Source: Collinsella sp. (GTDB taxonomy: Bacteria; Actinomycetota; Coriobacteriia; Coriobacteriales; Coriobacteriaceae). Taken from it: 38,257 nt of DNA. Numbering within the stretch: the stretch's first letter is position 1; each line of letters starts with the position of its first letter. The DNA is taken from NCBI GenBank assembly GCA_019414545.1, contig DXLV01000004.1, forward strand, positions 1 to 38,257. The letters are read 5' to 3'. Positions 30,293 through 38,202 of the stretch are shown here, piece by piece. Made by a program: the position numbers and the translations under genes. The notes below the pieces were generated by a model. It ran no database searches and was not told the DNA's origin. It saw nothing but the letters and a program-made list of their open reading frames with translations.

Positions 30293-30652
30293 GAATATGC
30301 AGCTACAACCTCATGACCTCCACATATGCCCATACTCACACGGCGTTTCATGCACATTCCAACCAAATGCTGACCAAAAGCTTGACGGACCTGTGGACAA
30401 GATACGGTGCCGTGGGGACAAACTAGGTTAAGCCGCAGGTCAGTGGGCGCATGGTTGCGGTCGCGAAATGCATACCAGTGGTCCACAGCGCCACCCAAAG
30501 ATTTTTAAATTCATTGCCAAGTCGCTCATGAATACCCCTTTTGAACAATTGAGTTGATCAACCACGCTGGTCGGAAGCCGTTTTTTGGCACCTCAAACCC
30601 CACTGCAACGCCAAGCGCGGCCGAGCGTTTTAAAAAATGCCAACTTTTCTGT

Positions 30653-30680
30653 TTGCACTTTGCGATTCCTCGTGTATACT
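30653..30680 (+). promoter_or_regulatory. Promoter of the tRNA-Ser genes
   Basis: TTGCAC, a 16-bp spacer and TATACT, with the tRNA beginning 17 bases after the -10. Confidence 0.6.
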
Positions 30681-30696
30681 GACTTTCGCATTTAAC

Positions 30697-30787
30697 GGAG
30701 AGTTGTCCGAGTGGCCGAAGGAGCACGATTGGAAATCGTGTAGGCGTCAAAAGCGTCTCCAGGGTTCAAATCCCTGACTCTCCGCCA
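30697..30787 (+). tRNA. tRNA-Ser (anticodon GGA)
   Basis: The acceptor GGAGAGT/ACTCTCC is followed by G and an encoded CCA. The anticodon arm CACGA-TTGGAAA-TCGTG gives GGA. A long variable arm (GGCGTCAAAAGCGTC) is as expected for class II serine tRNAs, and the T-loop is GGTTCAAATCC. Confidence 0.96.
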
Positions 30788-30796
30788 GTTAATTCC

Positions 30797-30827
30797 AAAG
30801 CAGGCCTTCGAGCCTGCTTTGTTTTTA
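30797..30827 (+). terminator. Terminator between the tRNA-Ser genes
   Basis: AAAGCAGGC and GCCTGCTTT, 6-nt loop, then GTTTTT. The second tRNA may therefore be read only by readthrough or from its own start. Confidence 0.8.
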
Positions 30828-30835
30828 CCCCACGC

Positions 30836-30926
30836 GGAGGGGTGGCAGAGTGGTTGAATGCGGCGGTCTCGAAAACCGTTTGGCCTGTATAAGGTCACGA
30901 GGGTTCGAATCCCTCCTCCTCCGCCA
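30836..30926 (+). tRNA. tRNA-Ser (anticodon CGA)
   Basis: The acceptor GGAGGGG/CTCCTCC (one G-U pair), then G and an encoded CCA. The loop CTCGAAA gives anticodon CGA. A long variable arm (GGCCTGTATAAGGTC) and T-loop GGTTCGAATCC are present. Confidence 0.95.
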
Positions 30927-30937
30927 TTTTGGTTGAG

Positions 30938-30966
30938 AAAGCTCCCAACAACGGGAGCTTTTTTGT
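30938..30966 (+). terminator. Terminator after tRNA-Ser (CGA)
   Basis: AAAGCTCCC and GGGAGCTTT with a 6-nt loop, then TTTTG. It stands 34 bases before the palindrome-bounded nuclease unit. Confidence 0.85.
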
Positions 30967-30999
30967 TATCGAAATACGTCTCGATCCCACGCTTCCCCA

Positions 31000-31076
31000 A
31001 ACATGTACGTCACCCTCCAAAACCGACATTTTTCGACATCTTTGAAGGCTGACGTACATGTTTGGATTGAGCTCAC
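31000..31076. repeat. Left 77-bp terminal inverted repeat of the nuclease element
   Basis: CCAAACATGTACGTCA (30997-31012) and TGACGTACATGTTTGG (31050-31065) are perfect 16-bp arms, reaching 3 bases outside the shared repeat. A further partly paired CCTCCAAA/TTTGAAGG section and a loop holding CGACAT twice, 10 bp apart (31024, 31034), follow. The inner tail completes the repeat. Confidence 0.85.
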
Positions 31077-31086
31077 GGGAGTGGCA

Positions 31087-32094
31087 CTATTCGGAAGGTG
31101 CCTCTTCGTCTCGCATGCCTTTCCAGTTGCGGATAAGTGCCTTGCGTAGTTCGTTTTGTTTTCTCTGGTACCCGGTGTCGGTACAGCGAGGCATGCCGAG
31201 TGCTTCGCGAATGTTGTTCATGGCGCGGTGAAAGGCGAGCTGGCTGCCGAACTGAGCAGAAGTGAGCGTAACGATTCGATATCCCATTCGGGAGAGAACG
31301 GCCTCTCGCTCCGCATCTGCTCCTTTGCGTTCGAACTCATCGTGAAAGCCGCCCTTATATTCGATACCGAGCTCCCTGCGCTTGTAGGTAACGAGCGCAT
31401 CGATTTTGAGTGTTCGAGCTTTGGCGCAATGCCAGAGACGTTGAGGGATCTCGAGCGGTTTGTTGAGTTCAATACCTCGGATGCCAACGCCGCCTTCGCT
31501 TGTTGGGAGCGAGAGGGCGATTGCCGAAGCGGTCTCCATAGGCGAGGCCGAGCAATCGTAGATGTGCCTGAGCGCGAGCCGTGCACGTGTGGCACCGGGT
31601 TTGCCGGGATGCCGATCGAGCAGTTCGATTATTTCATCCTTGGAGGTGGTGGCTGGTTGCTCGGTATAAGGGTCGGCGGGATTGAGCCTCATGCGATAAT
31701 CGCCGCAAACTTCATAGCCATATTCGAGATATTCGATCCTATCCATCCACTCGGCAGCGAGCACGAAGGTGAAGGCTTCGTCGGTGATGAAGATTCCGGG
31801 CGTCAACTCGTTAATATGCTCGTAGGGAAGATTTTGTCCAAGAATGTGGCAAACGACGCCTTTGGTACGAATTCGCTCGAATTCGAATACAACCGCGATA
31901 TCGATAGTCTTAAGCATATCGGACGGAATGCCGCAGTCGGTAAGGACCTGTCGTATGCGCGCAACACGTTGCTGGGTGGAGATGCCTTGTGCGCCTATCT
32001 GGTAGTCGTGCCGCGCAAGAGACTGAACCAAATTCTGGGGTGCATGATGGACAAGCCATGCGGTTTTATGCGAAATGAGAACAGGGGTATCCAT
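31087..32094 (-). CDS. PD-(D/E)XK-type nuclease domain protein (DUF559/Vsr-like C-terminus)
   Basis: The 335 residues comprise an N-terminal region of about 150 residues with no motif I can name, a middle helix-rich part with ALRHIYDCSASPMETASAIALSLP (170-197), then a C-terminal nuclease-like domain: Asp232 in LKIDALV, Glu245 and Lys247 in GIEYKGG, then a helix with ERKGADAEREAVLSRMGYRIVTLT. The D...ExK spacing fits the PD-(D/E)XK fold of DUF559/Vsr-like proteins, which also occurs at the end of some AbiEi-type proteins. The start ATG follows GAGAGG. TATATT at 32150-32155 (minus) is a possible -10 with a GTGAG/CTCAC hairpin (32162-32179) just upstream. No partner toxin is adjacent. Activity is not proven. 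Confidence 0.7.
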   Translation of the reverse strand: MDTPVLISHKTAWLVHHAPQNLVQSLARHDYQIGAQGISTQQRVARIRQVLTDCGIPSDMLKTIDIAVVFEFERIRTKGVVCHILGQNLPYEHINELTPGIFITDEAFTFVLAAEWMDRIEYLEYGYEVCGDYRMRLNPADPYTEQPATTSKDEIIELLDRHPGKPGATRARLALRHIYDCSASPMETASAIALSLPTSEGGVGIRGIELNKPLEIPQRLWHCAKARTLKIDALVTYKRRELGIEYKGGFHDEFERKGADAEREAVLSRMGYRIVTLTSAQFGSQLAFHRAMNNIREALGMPRCTDTGYQRKQNELRKALIRNWKGMRDEEAPSE

Positions 32095-32398
32095 TGAGGG
32101 CCTCTCGCTCTGAGCCGGTATCCAACTCTTATGTCCGTTGAAGTGGGGAAATATACCGGATGTGAGTAAATCAACTCACTCATGTTGTGAGCTCAATCCA
32201 AACATGTACGTCAGCCTCCAAAGATGTCGGAAAATGTCGTTTTTGGAGGGTGACGTACATGTTCTGGACCCCTGGCATTCCAGCAACGCCACGCCCCCAC
32301 CCAGTCCCGACCGTTTACCGAGCAATAGGATCACCACGCCCGCCAACCATGTACTATGTACGGGCATTGTCTAAACCCGCAACCAAAAGGACCCCATC
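32095..32398. other. 304-bp gap between the nuclease gene and the TRIC-like gene
   Basis: It holds the nuclease 5' region (possible -10 at 32150, small GTGAG/CTCAC hairpin), the right terminal repeat, and 135 bases of C-rich sequence before the TRIC-like gene, where I see no gene and no clear promoter. Confidence 0.6.
32187..32263. repeat. Right 77-bp terminal inverted repeat of the nuclease element
   Basis: It begins with the inner tail GTGAGCTCAATCC, then arms AACATGTACGTCA (32201) and TGACGTACATGTT (ending 32263), extended by CCTCCAAA/TTTGGAGG to 22-bp arms with one mismatch. The 19-nt loop has ATGTCG twice, 10 bp apart (32224, 32234). Confidence 0.85.
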
Positions 32399-33088
32399 TT
32401 GCCCGTCGTCGCCGCTATGACCGTTACCTCACACGCCACAGATGCCATGGTCGCCATCCCGTTTTGGCTCGAAATGTTCGCCGTCGTCGCGGCTTCAATC
32501 TCGGGCGTGTTGGTCGCGCGCGAGCACAAGCTCGATCTGGTGGGCGCGGTCGCGCTTGCCGTGGTCTGTGGCTTGGGCGGCGGTCTTTTACGCGACATGA
32601 CGCTGCAGGTGGGCAACGTCTACATCCTCAACCAGCCAATGGCGCTGCCGCTTTCCATTGCCACGGCAGCCATCATCTATATTTTCCCGGCAATCGTCGA
32701 CAAGCCCGAAAAACTCATTCCCCTGCTCGACATCATCTCGGTCGGCATCTACGCCGCCACTGGAGCAGACAAGGCGCTGGTCTACGGCTTTGCACCGGCG
32801 GTGTGCATCATGATGGGCTTTTTCACCGCGGTGGGCGGCGGCATGTTGCGCGACGGCTTTATGGGCGTGGTTCCGGGCATTTTCCAACGTACTAACTTTT
32901 ATGCCATCGCCGCCATCGCCGGATCGACAAGCTATGTGTGTCTCGTTATGAGCGGCATTATGAGCAATGTCGCCGCGCTGGTCGCATGCGTTGTCGTGAC
33001 CATGGGTCTGCGCTGGCTCTCGCTGCGCTTTGACATCAAAAGCCCCACCGAAGAAGATATCGCGCGCTTCTTGCACCGTAAAAAGTAA
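32399..33088 (+). CDS. TRIC/UPF0126 family membrane protein
   Basis: The 229-residue protein of about seven transmembrane helices has the duplicated family pattern: GLGGGLLRDMTL at about 60 and AVGGGMLRDGFMG at about 145, with FAVVAASISGVLVAREHKLDLVG near the start. Bacterial TRIC proteins are trimeric cation (potassium) channels or close relatives. The start is TTG, seven bases after AAGGA; an ATG six codons in has no ribosome site. A short basic C-terminal tail follows. Confidence 0.85.
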   Translation: MPVVAAMTVTSHATDAMVAIPFWLEMFAVVAASISGVLVAREHKLDLVGAVALAVVCGLGGGLLRDMTLQVGNVYILNQPMALPLSIATAAIIYIFPAIVDKPEKLIPLLDIISVGIYAATGADKALVYGFAPAVCIMMGFFTAVGGGMLRDGFMGVVPGIFQRTNFYAIAAIAGSTSYVCLVMSGIMSNVAALVACVVVTMGLRWLSLRFDIKSPTEEDIARFLHRKK

Positions 33089-33194
33089 ACAGCACGGCAC
33101 GACCCTTCGAAATGCAACCGAGAGGTTCTTTTAGAGCGCCCACGCGTTGGGTACCCTGTTAGGTGTATGTCGAGCATCTGACGAAGGATTCACT

Positions 33195-34340
33195 ATGCCC
33201 TGTAATCAATTCCCGTCGACCCAGCGCCGTAAAGCGTGGGTCCGCATCACGATCCTATTCGCGCTCGTCGCCCTAGCGGTCACCGCACTTCCCACGGCGT
33301 CGTTCGCCGGCACAGACACCGCAGGCAACGTACTTGCGACCGACAATGACGCCAATTCGTCCGGCGTCGAAGGTGACCTGTACTGGGCAGGTCAGGCCCT
33401 CAACTTGGACGATGCGTCCATCGGCCGCGACATAATTGCAGCAGGCGAGAGCCTCTCCATCCGCGACTGCACGGTGGGCGGCGCCGTCCGCTTGGCGGCG
33501 CGCACCATCGACATTGCCAAGACTACGGTTGATGGCAGCGTGACCGTTGCCGGCCAGCATGTCGTGCTCAATTCCGACAGCACCACCAACTGTTTCTATG
33601 CGATAGGCGAGACGGTTGCCCTGCGCGGCTCTACCAAGTCGGCAGCGCTTGCGGGCGATACGGTGACTATCGATGGCACCGTCGAGGGCGATGTCGAGGT
33701 TTGGGCCGATAAGCTCATCCTGGGCAAGAACGCCCACATCACCGGCACCGTGAACGCGCACGTCTCCGAGGACCCCGAGCGCGCCGCGGGAGCCGAGGTC
33801 GGCGCGCTCAAGATCGACCGCACCGAGAGCGAGGATACTTCCACCGTTAACGATGTCATCGGCGGTATCGTCGCCGCGGCACTCTCGGCCTGCTTTGTCG
33901 CCCTACTGCTCGAACTCGTCTTTCCGCGCGCAACCGCCAGCGCCGCCGGCATGCTCCACCAGCGCCCCATGCCCCTGTGGGTGAGCGGTCTTCTGGGCAC
34001 GATTGCTATCGTCCCCGCCGTCCTACTGCTAATTATCTCTATCGCTGGTCTGTCGCTTGCCGGAGCCCTCATGTGCGGTGTTATTGGCATCGCGTTGGTG
34101 TCGAGCGCCTTTGCGGGGTGCGCGATCGCCCGCATGGTCGGACACAACCAGAACCGCTACGCCATGGCAGCCGCGGGCGGCGTGGCCGCGGGCGCGCTTA
34201 CGGCAATCCCCCTCGTAGGCGATTTCATCAGCGGCGTGGCCTTTGTCTTCACGCTCGGCTATGTTATCCAGATCATCTGGCGCAACGCTCACCTCAAGTC
34301 GCAACAGCCGGCTAATACGCCGGAACTCCCCACCGCCTAG
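33195..34340 (+). CDS. Secreted-type polymer-forming (bactofilin-like) protein with membrane C-terminus
   Basis: The 381 residues comprise a signal peptide or signal anchor at about 14-38 (ending PTASFA), a beta-helix-like region at 55-190 with repeating IGRDII, VGGAVRL, VDGSVTVAG and VEGDVEVWA turns as in bactofilin/polymer-forming domains, an acidic linker, then four or five transmembrane helices at about 221-361. The combination of an extracytoplasmic beta-helix and a helical membrane domain suggests an envelope structural or scaffolding protein. The start follows GAAGGA. Function is inferred from fold only. Confidence 0.75.
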   Translation: MPCNQFPSTQRRKAWVRITILFALVALAVTALPTASFAGTDTAGNVLATDNDANSSGVEGDLYWAGQALNLDDASIGRDIIAAGESLSIRDCTVGGAVRLAARTIDIAKTTVDGSVTVAGQHVVLNSDSTTNCFYAIGETVALRGSTKSAALAGDTVTIDGTVEGDVEVWADKLILGKNAHITGTVNAHVSEDPERAAGAEVGALKIDRTESEDTSTVNDVIGGIVAAALSACFVALLLELVFPRATASAAGMLHQRPMPLWVSGLLGTIAIVPAVLLLIISIAGLSLAGALMCGVIGIALVSSAFAGCAIARMVGHNQNRYAMAAAGGVAAGALTAIPLVGDFISGVAFVFTLGYVIQIIWRNAHLKSQQPANTPELPTA

Positions 34341-34346
34341 CCGCCA

Positions 34347-34407
34347 ACCACCACAAAGGGGACAGGCAACTTTGTGGTGGTGCAAGCGAACCTGTCCCCC
34401 TTGCACC
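34347..34407. repeat. Double hairpin with GGGGACAGG/CCTGTCCCC
   Basis: The perfect 12-bp arms ACCACCACAAAG/CTTTGTGGTGGT (34347-34381) overlap by three bases a second perfect 8-bp hairpin GGTGCAAG/CTTGCACC (34379-34407). The loops carry GGGGACAGG and CCTGTCCCC, which can also pair with each other. The same 9-mer is found at the purF 3' end (2640-2648). It lies between convergent genes, next to a terminator. Confidence 0.7.
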
Positions 34408-34410
34408 AAA

Positions 34411-34441
34411 AAGGGCGCCGACCATCGCGGTCGACGCCCTT
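34411..34441. terminator. Bidirectional terminator between the polymer-forming protein and typA
   Basis: AAGGGCG/CGCCCTT and CGACC/GGTCG stems with one mismatch and a 5-nt loop. T-rich on both strands (TTTCTT and TTTTTGG). Confidence 0.85.
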
Positions 34442-34469
34442 TCTTATTGGCGGTTATAAGCCCCAGCGC

Positions 34470-36308
<1,839 letters not shown>

Positions 36309-36425
36309 GTAGTTCCCCTATCTTCTATCCATATACAAACGGCACGCGTATGCGGCCCGCCCAGCGATACAACGCTCAGCGGGAATATTGAGCCTTTTAC
36401 CGAAAACTCGTTTATTTTAGCGATT

Positions 36426-36875
36426 TTAGATAAGAGGGGTTTCCTCACCTGCAGGTTCAGGGTCGCTCCACATAAAACCATCGCCGGCACCCATGCCCTC
36501 ATACAGCACGTATGCCGAAAAACCGCTCTCGAGCGTGGTTTCGAAGAAGCTCACGAGCAGGGCGTCGTGATAGCCGCCGTCAATTTCGACACAACCGGTG
36601 TAGCCGATGGCGTAACGGGCGATGCGGCCCAGCCCCTCGTCCTTAAGACCCATCTTGTGCTCGGAGATAAAGTTGGTGGCAGCCTCGAGGCACGCCTCTT
36701 CGCCATCCTCATCGAGCGCCGCCAGATAACGGTTGGAAGCAGCGTCCTCGATCGCCACAACTACGCCCGGATTCTCGCCGGCGGCAAGGTCGTCCAAGAA
36801 CGCACCAATCAGGTCACACACCATGGCGTCGAGCTCGGCGGAGACGTTACCGGCGTCCTGCATATCCTGTGCCAT
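36426..36875 (-). CDS. Uncharacterised small acidic soluble protein
   Basis: I do not recognise a named family. The 149-residue protein is rich in Asp, Glu, Ala and Gly, lacks membrane segments and looks like a single compact domain: an N-terminal helix (AELDAMVCDLIGAFLDDLA), strand-like VVVAIEDAASNRYLAAL, then YAIGYTGCVEIDGGYHDALLVSFFE. It lies between the two-helix membrane protein (30 bp) and typA (117 bp) in the same direction and may be cotranscribed. The start follows GGAAGG with an eight-base spacer. Confidence 0.75.
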   Translation of the reverse strand: MAQDMQDAGNVSAELDAMVCDLIGAFLDDLAAGENPGVVVAIEDAASNRYLAALDEDGEEACLEAATNFISEHKMGLKDEGLGRIARYAIGYTGCVEIDGGYHDALLVSFFETTLESGFSAYVLYEGMGAGDGFMWSDPEPAGEETPLI

Positions 36876-36905
36876 CTTTAGACCTTCCCATCGAATCCGG
36901 CGTCG

Positions 36906-37295
36906 TTACAGTTCTTGTGCCTCAGCAGCGATCTTGGCGGCAGCGTCGCGGGCGTGCATCATATCCACCGCACGCTTGTCGAGCACCTTGATCTGACTGG
37001 TCAGCATTACCGCGTCGACCACGCCCCAGATCACCAGGCCCGTAGAGATCGAAAACCCAAGCGCACCAACTGTACCACGAAGGCGCGAGCAGATTGCCGC
37101 GACAAGGGCGGAGATGACAACCATCTTGATAAACGAGCCGCGGCGCTCGCGAAGCGTGCGGGCCTGTGTCACATAGGCGAGGCGGGCCGCCTCGGATGCT
37201 TCCGAGCGCATCTGGGCTTCACGCGCGATGGCGGCCGCCTCAGCCGACATGCCGCCGGCCATCAGCGAACGCTCCGCAACCTGGACGCCCCGCAT
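36906..37295 (-). CDS. Uncharacterised two-helix membrane protein
   Basis: The 129-residue protein has a helical, Ala/Arg/Glu-rich N-terminal region (10-52), two transmembrane helices at about 57-71 and 76-97, and a short Ala-rich tail. No family is recognised. Its ATG follows directly on the TAA stop of the bifunctional nuclease gene, so the two are translationally coupled. That coupling is the only clue to its role. Confidence 0.75.
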   Translation of the reverse strand: MRGVQVAERSLMAGGMSAEAAAIAREAQMRSEASEAARLAYVTQARTLRERRGSFIKMVVISALVAAICSRLRGTVGALGFSISTGLVIWGVVDAVMLTSQIKVLDKRAVDMMHARDAAAKIAAEAQEL

Positions 37296-37796
37296 TTAGA
37301 AGTCATCGGGGGAGAGCGTATGGACGAACTCGTCGAACTTCTCGAACTCCTGCTCGTCGTCGACTTCCTCGGCATGGGCAGAAACGGTGCCCAGGCGATT
37401 CATGATGTCGTCCTCCACAAACATGGGAGCATTGCTGCGCACGGCAAGGGCGATGGCATCGCTGGGGCGGGCATCGATCTTGCGCTCGTCACCATCGGCC
37501 AGTACGACAATCGTCGCGTAAAACACCGGCGGCTCGGCGCGAACGATCTCGATGCGCTCGAGTTTGGCGCCCAAGGCGTCAACGGTATCGAGCAACAGGT
37601 CATGGGTAATCGGGCGCTCGGCGCGACCGCTATCGATGCCGCGGCTGATGGCAGCAGCTTCAAACGAACCAGTCTGAATGGAAAGGGAACGCAGCGGCGC
37701 GGGCAAGTCCGATTTGCTGCAGCGCTCGCGAAGCACGATAAGCGATGGCACGGGACCGGCGGCCATGACGATGGTCTCTATGTCGACACGAACCAT
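37296..37796 (-). CDS. Bifunctional nuclease family protein (DUF151)
   Basis: The 166-residue protein has the DUF151 pattern: an N-terminal strand MVRVDIETIVM, the central AAAISRGI and RPITHDLLLDTVDALGAKLERIEI, FYATIVVLADGDERKIDARPSDAIALAVRSNAPMFVEDDI, and an acidic tail with EEVDDEQEFEKFDEF. Relatives are described as having RNase and DNase activity in plants; the bacterial role is unclear. I chose the ATG at 37796 after GGAGG. It heads a likely operon with the two-helix protein. Confidence 0.9.
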   Translation of the reverse strand: MVRVDIETIVMAAGPVPSLIVLRERCSKSDLPAPLRSLSIQTGSFEAAAISRGIDSGRAERPITHDLLLDTVDALGAKLERIEIVRAEPPVFYATIVVLADGDERKIDARPSDAIALAVRSNAPMFVEDDIMNRLGTVSAHAEEVDDEQEFEKFDEFVHTLSPDDF

Positions 37797-37888
37797 GGAA
37801 CACCTCCGGTACGTAGCGGTTAACACGCGGCAGCCCGCCGCATTGAATAGCTATACTACCCAAACTTTCGCACAGCACACAAAATCAA

Positions 37889-37923
37889 AGTAGTCTTTTT
37901 GGGACGGGGCTCTTTTGACTACT
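37889..37923. repeat. Intergenic palindrome, GTAGTC/GACTAC family, copy 3
   Basis: Perfect 7-bp arms AGTAGTC and GACTACT enclose TTTTTGGGACGGGGCTCTTTT. Most similar to copy 2 (6377-6412). Confidence 0.6.
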
Positions 37924-37934
37924 CCAGCAGGTAA

Positions 37935-37965
37935 GAAAAAAGCCCCGAGGAAACCCTCGAGGCTC
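37935..37965 (-). terminator. Terminator after the tRNA-Ile/tRNA-Ala cluster
   Basis: On the minus strand AGCCTCGAGG pairs with CCTCGGGGCT (one mismatch), followed by TTTTTT. Confidence 0.85.
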
Positions 37966-37978
37966 TTCACAGTTTTGA

Positions 37979-38055
37979 TGGTGGACCTGACAAGATTCGA
38001 ACTTGTGACCTCCCGGTTATCAGCCGGACGCTCTAACCAACTGAGCTACAGGTCC
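37979..38055 (-). tRNA. tRNA-Ile (anticodon GAT), copy 1
   Basis: GGACCTG/CAGGTCC acceptor, discriminator A, encoded CCA; anticodon loop CTGATAA gives GAT; T-arm GTTCGAATC. It follows the tRNA-Ala by four bases. Confidence 0.97.
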
Positions 38056-38059
38056 ATCA

Positions 38060-38135
38060 TGGTGGAGGTTAGGGGGATCGAACCCCTGACCTCAGGCTTG
38101 CAAAGCCCGCGCTCTCCCAGCTGAGCTAAACCCCC
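38060..38135 (-). tRNA. tRNA-Ala (anticodon TGC)
   Basis: GGGGGTT/AACCTCC acceptor (one G-U pair), discriminator A, encoded CCA; anticodon loop TTTGCAA gives TGC. Confidence 0.97.
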
Positions 38136-38149
38136 ACGGAGACAGTAAT

Positions 38150-38188
38150 AAACACCCCAGCGGCGACTCGGCTCTCGCTGGGGTGTTT
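38150..38188 (-). terminator. Terminator-like hairpin between tRNA-Ile copy 2 and tRNA-Ala
   Basis: A perfect 13-bp stem AAACACCCCAGCG and complement, 13-nt loop; on the minus strand followed by only a short T-rich stretch (ATTACTG after TTT). Confidence 0.7.
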
Positions 38189-38202
38189 ATTGCGAAAGAA
38201 AG

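Larger units (their letters stand above)
30193..30696. other. 504-bp gap between the divergent rpsF operon and tRNA-Ser
   Basis: It contains the rpsF leader hairpin and promoter and the tRNA-Ser promoter, listed separately. TGTGGACAA at 30392-30400 (complement TTGTCCACA) and TGGTCCACA at 30479-30487 resemble the high-GC actinobacterial DnaA box. GTTGATCAAC at 30553-30562 is a perfect 10-bp palindrome. No gene is visible in the remaining 300-400 bases; the short open frames have no good start. Confidence 0.55.
31000..32263. mobile_element. Palindrome-bounded single-gene nuclease element
   Basis: Two 77-bp sequences (31000-31076 and 32187-32263) are inverted copies with 74 of 77 bases identical. 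They enclose one open frame whose stop is 11 bases from the left copy and whose start is 93 bases from the right copy. Each copy also is a hairpin. Both carry the same 13-bp tail GTGAGCTCAATCC on the inner side only, so the tails orient the copies inward and the whole behaves as one unit. No target-site duplication is obvious. There is no transposase of a known family. Calling it mobile is inference from structure. Confidence 0.55.

Noticed and set aside
31156..32097. A 313-codon open frame on the plus strand, opposite the nuclease gene
   Set aside because: It lacks a good ribosome site and the minus-strand frame carries the recognisable PD-(D/E)XK pattern. This is an antisense shadow of a high-GC gene.
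31000..32263. CRISPR-like or toxin-antitoxin interpretation of the palindrome-bounded unit
   Set aside because: Only two repeat copies, inverted rather than tandem, and no cas gene. Although the protein resembles the nuclease end of some AbiEi-type proteins, no AbiEii-like partner is adjacent.
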